The notes beneath the pieces are model-generated. The model made no database searches and was not told the origin of the DNA. It saw only the letters and a list, made by a program, of their open reading frames with translations. Positions 35,014 to 41,893 of a DNA stretch of 64,000 bases are shown here, piece after piece. Source of the stretch: Aureispira sp. CCB-E. Its GTDB lineage: Bacteria; Bacteroidota; Bacteroidia; Chitinophagales; Saprospiraceae. Positions within the stretch are counted from its first letter, which is position 1, and each line of letters starts with the position of its first letter. The stretch covers positions 1,674,001 to 1,738,000 of the forward strand of contig NZ_CP133671.1 in the NCBI RefSeq assembly GCF_031326345.1, given 5' to 3'. The translations under genes were made by a program, and so were the position numbers.

Positions 35014-36864
35014 ATGAAACAACTGATCACTATTATTAGTGTGTTTATAATACAAATAGGTTATAGTCAAGACTGTGCCTCAGATATTCCTTATGAGCCT
35101 TGTTCTTGGGAGTTTAACGCTTGTTATTATAAGGAAAAAATGCCTTCTTATAAGCATCAAAAAGTAGTTGATATCAGCAACTTTTTATTTATAGAAGATT
35201 GTGCTGCTTGCTGCTCAACAGATTTTCAATTGGATACGATTGCGCCTAATTTTGTACAAGATTTGCCAGAAATTGAAGTGTTAAAATTGCCCTTAGTAAG
35301 CCAGTTTCCTAAACATGTCAATGCATTAAAAAGCTTAAAGAAGGTCGTTCAATATCCTTTTGAATCTTTAACATCTAACCAGTACTTTTATACCAAACTG
35401 CCTTTAATCCCTACTGCTTTGTGGAACACAAAAACATTAGAAGAGTTAACCATCTATACAACACAATTGCCAGTTGGAATTCAACAATTAAATCGTTTGC
35501 GATATTTAGAATTGCATCTTGAAAATCATCGTTCAAGCAAAACCGTTTTACCTATTTCTACTACATGGAAAGAGCTAATAAACTTAGAAAAGGTTCGTCT
35601 ATATGCAACGACTTTAAATACAAAAGATATCGAATCGCTATCTGGTTTGAGTGGCTTAACTTCTTTTGGTCTGTCAACGAATCATAAAGTAGATCATTTT
35701 GTTGATGCTTGTTTGGAGGCTTTAAGGTCGAATAGTTCAACACTTCAAGAATTATTTTTAACGACGAATACTTACCGATACCAGACATTTTATAGACCTC
35801 ATTTGAGGGGGAAAACGCTCTCTATAGATGCAGAAAAAGAGTGGCAGAATGAGGAAGAAAAATCTATACTAACAACCACAATTTTTCCTCAGTTAACCCA
35901 ATTATCTTTAAAGGATTGTTCCCTATCCAATTTTGCTTTTAATAGCACCTATTTGCCCCAATTACAAATACTAGATTTGAGTTTGAATCGCTTGTCAAAC
36001 ATAAAGATAGAGGCGGGGGAGGCTGCTGCTTTAAAACAGTTGAATTTGTCGTATAATTATTTGACGACCTTGCCAAATTCTATTACAAAATTAATTCATT
36101 TAGAAGAACTTGATTTGAGAGGGAATCCAATACTAGGTTTGCCGAAAGGAATAGAAAAAATGCCTTCTTTAAAAAGAGTTTTAGTAGATGATAGAACGTC
36201 TTTATCTGCAATTATAGCCCTAAAAGAGCAATTGGGAGAAAAGTTGATAGAATCAAAAACTAAACTTTATGATAATCAAGGGACTGGCTGGATGAGTGAT
36301 CATTTTTTAGAGCTTAAAAATTCGCTTAAAAGAGATTTTTCGAATCAAAAATGGGACAATAAACTACCATTAAAAGAATTTGAATGGGTGGAAAGTATTT
36401 CTTTAGCTAAGAATAATTTGGAGAAGATACCGCAGCAAGTTTTTATTAGTGAAAATTTGAAGTATTTAGATTTGAGTGATAACCAATTGAAAGGAAAATT
36501 GCCAGTTAAAGTTGCTCAACTGCGGGAATTAAAGGAGCTAGTATTGGCGAAAAATTATTTGCAAAAATTGCCTTGTTCAATAGAGAAAATAAAGCATTTG
36601 AAGCGTTTGGATTTATCGTTTAATTGCTTGATAAATTTGCCTACCACTATTGCAAAATTGAGCAATTTGGAATACCTTTCGTTAGTTCAAAATCCTATCC
36701 AAACACTTCCCAAAGAGATACAAAATTTGAAGCAAATAAAAGAAATTCGCATTAGTAGGGATCTACCTGATGGGCTAAAAAAACAACTTCAGCAGTGGTT
36801 TGGTAAAGAACGGGTGGTGGTTACTGATGCTCCTGTTTTGATAGGAACTCCAGATATGGAATAG
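35014..36864 (+). CDS. Secreted leucine-rich repeat protein
   Basis: 616 residues. A signal peptide (about 1-18, ...IGYSQ) is followed by a Cys-rich segment (20-75) and then many leucine-rich repeats with the pattern L-x-x-L-x-L-x-x-N-x-L-x-x-L-P, clearest at about 300-390 and 445-585 (for example 'LKYLDLSDNQLKGKLP'). No T9SS sorting domain is visible at the C-terminus. It is likely an exported binding protein. The gene follows the phosphatase by 40 bp and may be co-transcribed. Confidence 0.85.
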   Translation: MKQLITIISVFIIQIGYSQDCASDIPYEPCSWEFNACYYKEKMPSYKHQKVVDISNFLFIEDCAACCSTDFQLDTIAPNFVQDLPEIEVLKLPLVSQFPKHVNALKSLKKVVQYPFESLTSNQYFYTKLPLIPTALWNTKTLEELTIYTTQLPVGIQQLNRLRYLELHLENHRSSKTVLPISTTWKELINLEKVRLYATTLNTKDIESLSGLSGLTSFGLSTNHKVDHFVDACLEALRSNSSTLQELFLTTNTYRYQTFYRPHLRGKTLSIDAEKEWQNEEEKSILTTTIFPQLTQLSLKDCSLSNFAFNSTYLPQLQILDLSLNRLSNIKIEAGEAAALKQLNLSYNYLTTLPNSITKLIHLEELDLRGNPILGLPKGIEKMPSLKRVLVDDRTSLSAIIALKEQLGEKLIESKTKLYDNQGTGWMSDHFLELKNSLKRDFSNQKWDNKLPLKEFEWVESISLAKNNLEKIPQQVFISENLKYLDLSDNQLKGKLPVKVAQLRELKELVLAKNYLQKLPCSIEKIKHLKRLDLSFNCLINLPTTIAKLSNLEYLSLVQNPIQTLPKEIQNLKQIKEIRISRDLPDGLKKQLQQWFGKERVVVTDAPVLIGTPDME

Positions 36865-36948
36865 GTGTTATTGAAATTTGATGTTTCTCTAAAATAATGA
36901 CCTCTCTAGGACTTTTTAACGTGTCTTACAGGAAGTATATGGTTGCTT

Positions 36949-36968
36949 TTACTTTCCGATACAGAAAG
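36949..36968. other. Distal attachment-site repeat of the mnmE element
   Basis: TTACTTTCCGATACAGAAAG at this place is identical over 20 bp to the last 20 bp of mnmE at 41874-41893. It has arms CTTTC and GAAAG around the 7-bp centre CGATACA, the usual geometry of a tyrosine-recombinase core site. It lies in non-coding DNA behind the LRR gene, where no function for a piece of mnmE is expected. Confidence 0.8.
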
Positions 36969-37067
36969 TGATTTTTGTTGATTATTAAATGTTTATGATT
37001 AATGAGGTACAAATAAGATACAAAAATGATCTAAAAGCTTAAAAAGCGTTGTCTATAAAGGACAAAA

Positions 37068-37331
37068 CTACTTAGGTTTATAAGAATTTTTGTTTGGATG
37101 ATTTAAATATTCTTTAATTGTAAATTCAATCTCCTTATTTGTTCCTATATTAATAACGGTTACTTTTTTCTCTTCTAAATCTTTTTGTAAGACTAAAAAT
37201 GCAAGCTCTTTAATTTCTTCAATTCCTTTTACAAGTCTATTAATTTTCCAGTACCACATAACGAGTTCTCTCATAATTAGCATAAAGACAAAAGTTATAA
37301 CTAGAGCCAATACAAGGTGTAAGATTTCCAT
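37068..37331 (-). CDS. Small single-span membrane protein
   Basis: 87 residues with one N-terminal transmembrane helix (about 4-26) and a charged cytosolic tail containing 'GIEEIKELAFLVLQKDLEEKK'. There is no recognised family. It is the first gene inside the left attachment repeat, transcribed towards it, and has no operon partner. Confidence 0.5.
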   Translation of the reverse strand: MEILHLVLALVITFVFMLIMRELVMWYWKINRLVKGIEEIKELAFLVLQKDLEEKKVTVINIGTNKEIEFTIKEYLNHPNKNSYKPK

Positions 37332-37505
37332 AATTTTAGTTTTAGTATGAAATTAATATTTTTTGAAATTTAATATTATTGATGAATATACATAAAACTT
37401 TGTTTAATATTCTTGGAAAAGAACTTTTAAAATGCATTCTATCGCCTAAAAATCGTATTTTGTGTATAGAGGTACATTGCCTCTAAAGTAGGGAAAAGTA
37501 GAGGA

Positions 37506-37757
37506 ATGAACGAGACTAAAGGACAATTCCAAAAAGGAAAAACAAAAACAGGCGGACGCACAAAAGGAACGCCCAACAAAGTAAACGGACTGCTCAAAGA
37601 AAAACTAAGCAACTACATTGAGGAAAACTTTGAAACGATCTTAGAGGACGTACAAGCGTCAAGGCGTTCAGACCGTATCAAGTTTTATTTAAAGATAATG
37701 GAATACGTTTTACCCAAGGCGAAACCAACCGAACCCACAACAGAAGCCCCCCTCTAA
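37506..37757 (+). CDS. DUF5681-like small basic protein
   Basis: 83 residues. The N-terminal 'FQKGKTKTGGRTKGTPNKV' is the pattern of DUF5681-type proteins common in phages and integrated elements, followed by a helical segment ending in a Pro/Thr tail. Its role is unknown; the basic N-terminus would suit DNA binding. It starts at ATG 27 bp ahead of the next gene's start region, probably in one operon. Confidence 0.6.
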   Translation: MNETKGQFQKGKTKTGGRTKGTPNKVNGLLKEKLSNYIEENFETILEDVQASRRSDRIKFYLKIMEYVLPKAKPTEPTTEAPL

Positions 37758-37784
37758 AACACAAACCTTAAATCAGTACATTTA

Positions 37785-38396
37785 ATGGGTAGAATAGGCA
37801 ATTTTGCACCCTCTTACGAAGGTTGCCACACATTAGATATAAGAATGCTAAATCCCTCTAAAAGCTTTGCTCTAAACAAGAATTTAAGCGCAACTTTAGA
37901 AGTATCTAAATATTGGGAACTAACAGATAATCTAATTTTTCTTAAATACAAGGCAGAAACCCACATTTTAGAGCTGTGCTTCTTTAGAGAAGGGAAACGT
38001 TACGATCAAAAAATAGGCATCACAAGATTAAAAACGAATCTAAAGAATGGATATAGATATTATTTTGTTTGTGGGCATACGGGGAAACGTTGTACTAAAT
38101 TAATACGCCCTTTTGGGAACGCACACTTTGTACATCGTACAGCATTTAAAAACCTCTACTACGAAAAGCAGAAGGAATCAAAACTGTACAGGGCTATCAG
38201 TAATAGTTCCTTTGGTATAAGTTGCCGCTTGGATAACCTACGAAACGAATTATACTATAATCGTCCTAAGTATCAAAAGACGCATTACAGAGGCAAACCC
38301 ACACCCAAATATCAAAAGTTAAAGAAGTTAGAAGAGAAGTATTATAATGCGAATAATGATGCTATTAGGCATTTGAAAGGGTTTAGAATAACCTAA
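37785..38396 (+). CDS. Zinc-ribbon-like mobile-element protein
   Basis: 203 residues, very basic at the C-terminus. The centre 'YYFVCGHTGKRCTKLIRPFG' followed by 'FVHRTAFKNLYYEKQKESK' resembles the degenerate zinc-ribbon family of uncharacterised proteins often found near integrated elements ('CGxxGxRC...Y...SQ' plan). Only two cysteines of a normal four remain visible in the ribbon. The stop codon lies inside the first copy of the island's direct repeat (38387-38409), so the 3' end may have been set by recombination. Confidence 0.55.
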   Translation: MGRIGNFAPSYEGCHTLDIRMLNPSKSFALNKNLSATLEVSKYWELTDNLIFLKYKAETHILELCFFREGKRYDQKIGITRLKTNLKNGYRYYFVCGHTGKRCTKLIRPFGNAHFVHRTAFKNLYYEKQKESKLYRAISNSSFGISCRLDNLRNELYYNRPKYQKTHYRGKPTPKYQKLKKLEEKYYNANNDAIRHLKGFRIT

Positions 38397-38409
38397 ATCT
38401 TTAGAGAAA
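38387..38409 (+). repeat. Island direct repeat, copy 1
   Basis: The 23-bp sequence starting AATAACCTAAATC and ending TTTAGAGAAA is identical to 39634-39656 and nearly identical to 41632-41658. It covers the last codons and stop of the zinc-ribbon-like gene. Confidence 0.85.
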
Positions 38410-38414
38410 ATAAG

Positions 38415-38527
38415 AACGTGTTAGAAAAATGCAGTTTTCTTAACACGTTTATTTCTCATGTTAGAAAAATCACTTTTTTCTAACACGTTATTGTTTCATG
38501 TTAGAAAAGGAGTGTTTTTTTAACATG
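38415..38527. terminator. Array of three consecutive hairpins between convergent genes
   Basis: Three inverted repeats follow one another: 38415-38449 (AACGTGTTA..TAACACGTT), 38457-38488 (CATGTTAG..CTAACACG) and 38497-38527 (CATGTTA..TAACATG). Each has an inner A-run opposite a T-run. They lie between the plus-strand zinc-ribbon-like gene and the minus-strand fic gene, so bidirectional termination is the simple reading. Three related copies in a row is unusual for a terminator. Confidence 0.55.
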
Positions 38528-38528
38528 A

Positions 38529-39599
38529 CTATTGAGTAAACAAAGCAAATAGCTCTTTATTGATATAATAATTACTTTTTCCATGCTTTATTTTTTCCAT
38601 TAGACCAATATCAACAAGTGCATCTAAATAGATAGCTGCTGTTTGCCTGACTTTGTCAATGTCTTGTTGCAAAAACTCAATCTTAGTGTAAGGATGCTTA
38701 AACAAGTTCTCTAATAAGTCCTTACTATAAATTTTAGGCAGTTTGGTTCTAATTTCTTGCTTGAATTTCAACATTAAAGCACTAATAGACTTAATAATTT
38801 GAATAGATTCTAAAGCAGTTTCTTCAACGCCTTTTAGAATGTACAAAATCCATTCCTCCCAATTATCATTGTCTCTAACATCTTGCAATAGCTCGTAGTA
38901 TTTAGCCTTATTTTGTATGATAAAGCGACTTAAATACAAAATAGGATTATCCAATAAGCCTTTTAAGCACAGGTATAAGATATTGATAATACGCCCCGTT
39001 CTACCATTGCCATCATAAAAAGGATGGATACTTTCAAATTGAAAATGAATGATTGCCATTTTTACCAAATGATCTAAATCATCTAAAGAATCATCGTTGA
39101 TATACTGTTCTAAATTTTCCATTAAACGTTCAATTTCTTGAATGTCTTGTGGTGGCGTATAAACAACGTTTCCTTCTCCATCTTTTAGGGTTGTACCTGC
39201 TTGAGTTCTGAACCCTGCTGCATTGCCTTCTAGTTCTTCTTGGATAGAAAGAATATAACGATTAATCAATAAGTCATTACTACGTACTAAATTGAATCCT
39301 TGACGCAAAGCACTTGCATAGTTCATTACTTCTTTGGTGTTCAAATTCTTTACCTTTTCCTCTAAAACATCCGCTTTGAATAGTTCATCGTGTGTGGTAA
39401 CAATGTTTTCAATAGCTGAACTTTCTTTTGCTTCTGTTAAGATCAAGGTATTCACTAAGATACTTTCATTAGGAATTGTTCTAGCAACTCCTTTGAGTTC
39501 GGCTAATGCTTTGTTGGCTTTAATCGCCTGTTTTAGAATTGCCTTTGTTTCTAAGTCAGAGGATAATGGTAAGGATTGTATTTTGTAATTTGGGTTCAT
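38529..39599 (-). CDS. Fic-domain protein (AMPylase-type) with winged-helix C-terminus
   Basis: 356 residues. The Fic core motif HPFYDGNGRTGR begins at His192 and is intact. An N-terminal inhibitory motif SSAIEN (residues 60-65, S/T-x-x-x-E-G/N) marks a class II, self-inhibited Fic protein. The C-terminal part (about 300-356) looks like a winged helix ('TAAIYLDALVDIGLMEKIKHG'), giving a DNA-binding function typical of chromosomal and island Fic genes. Such enzymes transfer AMP to target proteins. The gene lies alone between direct-repeat copies 1 and 2, with the repeat 35 bp before its start. Confidence 0.92.
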   Translation of the reverse strand: MNPNYKIQSLPLSSDLETKAILKQAIKANKALAELKGVARTIPNESILVNTLILTEAKESSAIENIVTTHDELFKADVLEEKVKNLNTKEVMNYASALRQGFNLVRSNDLLINRYILSIQEELEGNAAGFRTQAGTTLKDGEGNVVYTPPQDIQEIERLMENLEQYINDDSLDDLDHLVKMAIIHFQFESIHPFYDGNGRTGRIINILYLCLKGLLDNPILYLSRFIIQNKAKYYELLQDVRDNDNWEEWILYILKGVEETALESIQIIKSISALMLKFKQEIRTKLPKIYSKDLLENLFKHPYTKIEFLQQDIDKVRQTAAIYLDALVDIGLMEKIKHGKSNYYINKELFALFTQ

Positions 39600-39633
39600 T
39601 GCTTGGATTGCTTATTGATCCTATTCATTCAAA

Positions 39634-39656
39634 AATAACCTAAATCTTTAGAGAAA
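39634..39656 (+). repeat. Island direct repeat, copy 2
   Basis: An exact 23-bp match to copy 1 (38387-38409). It lies between the start of fic and the end of the DUF4276 gene. Confidence 0.85.
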
Positions 39657-39719
39657 TAGGCTATTTGAGGTTTCTTTTCATTATGTATTTTTGAACTGTT
39701 GCATTTTTTGCAATAGTTA

Positions 39720-40400
39720 CTATTCTTTGTCTTCTATCACTCGCTCCACTAATGTTTCTATCCATGCCTTAAATCGTGGACATTTTTCTAACATTTTGTT
39801 GATACCTACATCCTCTGCAATTAAATTTCCTTCTGTTACTTTATCGTATGTATCACCATATTCATTAAGAATACGAATCAATCTCTTAGATGGAGAAGTA
39901 TCTGGGTTATTATTTATTTCTTCTGGATTAGGATATGATTCAATGATTGCTTGTGTTTTAGTATAGATTTTTTTTTCGTAAAGCTCTTCAAATCCACAAT
40001 TGTCAGAAAAAAGTAAGGCTTCAAATTCATGTTTTTGAATGTAGGGTATAAATTTATTACTCTTTATATCTTTTGAAAATCCATCCTCTAGTATTGATAT
40101 TTTTTTATCAATATTTGATTCTTTGAGCATCTTCTGATATTCAGGGACAGAATTTGGTAATCTAAAAAAATCTAAAAATGTTGTAACAATTACATTAGTA
40201 TTACCTCCCCTAATGATTCTCTGAATGTCATCTTTTAGCTGTTTATACTTACCAAAACCACCTTTGTTTCCTGTACTTGTTTGGAGACAAAATGCTTCTA
40301 TTTGATAAAATTGGTAGTGCTCGGCAAAATAAGGGCGTACTAATTTATCTATAAATTCTAATTCGCTATACCCTTCAACAATAAATACTAATCTTTTCAT
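39720..40400 (-). CDS. DUF4276 (TOPRIM-like) protein
   Basis: 226 residues from the ATG whose last bases overlap the TGA of the ATPase gene (ATGA), which fixes the start over an upstream GTG. The N-terminus 'RLVFIVEGYSELEF' has Glu9-Gly10, the TOPRIM-type catalytic Glu, and later 'VTTFLDFFRLP' and 'QKHEFEALLFSD' fit the DUF4276 family. DUF4276 genes are usually next to AAA ATPases, in a layout like the ATPase/TOPRIM pairs of the PARIS (AriA/AriB) and split-OLD defence systems. It would be the nuclease or effector subunit. Confidence 0.85.
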   Translation of the reverse strand: MKRLVFIVEGYSELEFIDKLVRPYFAEHYQFYQIEAFCLQTSTGNKGGFGKYKQLKDDIQRIIRGGNTNVIVTTFLDFFRLPNSVPEYQKMLKESNIDKKISILEDGFSKDIKSNKFIPYIQKHEFEALLFSDNCGFEELYEKKIYTKTQAIIESYPNPEEINNNPDTSPSKRLIRILNEYGDTYDKVTEGNLIAEDVGINKMLEKCPRFKAWIETLVERVIEDKE

Positions 40401-41479
40401 GGTTGCCCCCCTATAACACTTTTTGTCCACAAATCACCTAAAGAATAATCCTCTAACCAATTCTTTAAATCTTGACTATCTAGTCGTTTAAAAACAGACT
40501 GTCCATCTGCTCTATCTACCGTTATTACGCTTTCAGGTTCAAAGTTACTAACTAAGTTAACAGATTGAGTTGATAAGATAATTTGACTTTTGACAGAAGC
40601 TTTTTTGATTAAACCTGCGAGTTTGTTAATGGCAAAAGGATGCAAGCCAAGTTCAGGTTCATCTATGATGATAGTACTAGGAGGTTCTGGTTGTAATAGC
40701 AAGGTTGCTAAAGCTATGAAACGTATTGTTCCATCTGATAAGTTTTGGGCATTTAGGTACATATCTGAACCTTTTTCTTCCCAAACTAACTCTATCATAT
40801 CAGGGCTAAGTTCATCAGGTTCTAATGAAAAACCTTTAAAAAAAGGAGCTATAGATTGTACAGTACGAGTAATGAATTTAAAACTCTTAGGGTGTTTTTC
40901 TTGTAATAAGTATAAAAAAGCGGCAAGATTTGAACCATCTTCTTTCAATAATCTATTATCTTTCAAATTACAGGGAGTGCGTAATGCTGCTGTACGACTT
41001 GTGTCATGGAAATGATATATTTTGAAACTTCTAAAATGGTCACGTAAATACTTATCTCTATAGGAGGTACTATTTGTTAATACATGACTATTGTATTCTA
41101 AATCCCAATAGTTATAGTAACTTATATTTGAGTACTTAGAACCATAGCCACTATCTTCCTTATTTATAATTAAGTTGGAGGCTTGATTAGGAATTAATTC
41201 AAAAGCATAACTGTTAATGTTATTAAATTGTTTGAAATAAATTTCCCCTTTTAAATGATCTGAAACTTTACGTCCAAAATGCAAAAAACTATCCGCTTTG
41301 CCATGAGTTGCAATATATTTTTGGAGTTCATCTTTATACAAAACATTAAGCAACTTAAAAAAACCTATAAAATTAGTCTTACCTACACCATTAGCACCTA
41401 TTAAAACATTGATAGGTTTTAATGTGAGATCTAATTCTCTTATAGATTTGAAGTTATTGATTTCGATGCTATCTATCAT
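40397..41479 (-). CDS. SMC/OLD-like AAA ATPase
   Basis: 360 residues. 'IEINNFKSIRELDLTL' opens the ABC-type ATPase fold, and Walker A GANGVGKT ends at Lys34-Thr35. The signature region 'NLSDGTIRFIALATLLL' and Walker B 'TIIIDEPELGLHP' follow, then the D/H-loop region 'IILSTQSVNLV'. It belongs to the AAA_15/AAA_21 group used in many anti-phage systems. It overlaps the DUF4276 gene by 4 bp, so the two subunits are made together. It probably senses a phage cue and controls the TOPRIM partner, which is an inference. Confidence 0.9.
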   Translation of the reverse strand: MIDSIEINNFKSIRELDLTLKPINVLIGANGVGKTNFIGFFKLLNVLYKDELQKYIATHGKADSFLHFGRKVSDHLKGEIYFKQFNNINSYAFELIPNQASNLIINKEDSGYGSKYSNISYYNYWDLEYNSHVLTNSTSYRDKYLRDHFRSFKIYHFHDTSRTAALRTPCNLKDNRLLKEDGSNLAAFLYLLQEKHPKSFKFITRTVQSIAPFFKGFSLEPDELSPDMIELVWEEKGSDMYLNAQNLSDGTIRFIALATLLLQPEPPSTIIIDEPELGLHPFAINKLAGLIKKASVKSQIILSTQSVNLVSNFEPESVITVDRADGQSVFKRLDSQDLKNWLEDYSLGDLWTKSVIGGQP

Positions 41480-41631
41480 TAATTGAGTGCTTTTAAAACT
41501 TCTACTTTGGGAAATTATAAACGAAACTTATCTAGGGCTTTACCTTTACGCAATATTTTACTTAAAGTTGCAAAGCTTACAAGTTGTACTCTTAGTACAA
41601 AATTTATAATCTTTTTGTTTTATGAGAAGAA

Positions 41632-41658
41632 AATAACCTAAATCCTTAGAAGAAATAA
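41632..41658 (+). repeat. Island direct repeat, copy 3
   Basis: Matches copies 1 and 2 with one T-to-C change and a one-base insertion (AATAACCTAAATCC then TTAGAAGAAATAAG). It lies 153 bp upstream of the ATPase gene. The remainder of the 394-bp gap up to mnmE shows nothing else recognisable. Confidence 0.75.
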
Positions 41659-41873
41659 GCTTAAATCACAAAATACAATAATATTCCAATTATAAAAACA
41701 AGCCAATCAATTGAAACGACAAAAAGGAAAAAGCAAGGCTCAAATATGAACCTGTTTTTCTACTATATTACAAGTTAGAAAAGTGCTATCTGATGATTAA
41801 GTGAACAACTGCGTTATGTCTTAGATAATAGAATAACTTTATTCACGCCAGATTTGACTTTATTTTGCAGCAA

Positions 41874-41893
41874 TTACTTTCCGATACAGAAAG
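41874..41893. other. mnmE-proximal attachment-site repeat
   Basis: TTACTTTCCGATACAGAAAG includes the TAA stop and the final Phe-Cys-Ile-Gly-Lys codons of mnmE. It is identical to 36949-36968. The element therefore leaves the mnmE reading frame intact, as expected for integration at a gene 3' end. Confidence 0.8.

Larger units (their letters stand above)
36949..41893. mobile_element. Integrase-less genomic island in the 3' end of mnmE
   Basis: 4.9 kb flanked by exact 20-bp direct repeats, one being the 3' end of mnmE with its stop codon. The 3' end of mnmE (trmE/thdF) is the known attachment site of SGI1-family islands. Cargo: a small membrane protein, a DUF5681-like protein, a zinc-ribbon-like protein, Fic, DUF4276 and an AAA ATPase, with three internal direct repeats between modules. 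No integrase, excisionase, relaxase or phage structural gene is present. It must be mobilised in trans, be a remnant, or have lost its integrase. Confidence 0.75.

Noticed and set aside
40397-40430. GTG start at 40430 for the DUF4276 gene
   Set aside because: The ATG at 40400 gives the conserved N-terminus MKRLVFIVEG and an ATGA overlap with the ATPase stop, typical of coupled genes.
38387-41658. The three direct repeats read as a CRISPR array
   Set aside because: Spacing is 1.2-2 kb with genes between, the repeats are not regularly spaced, and no cas genes are present.
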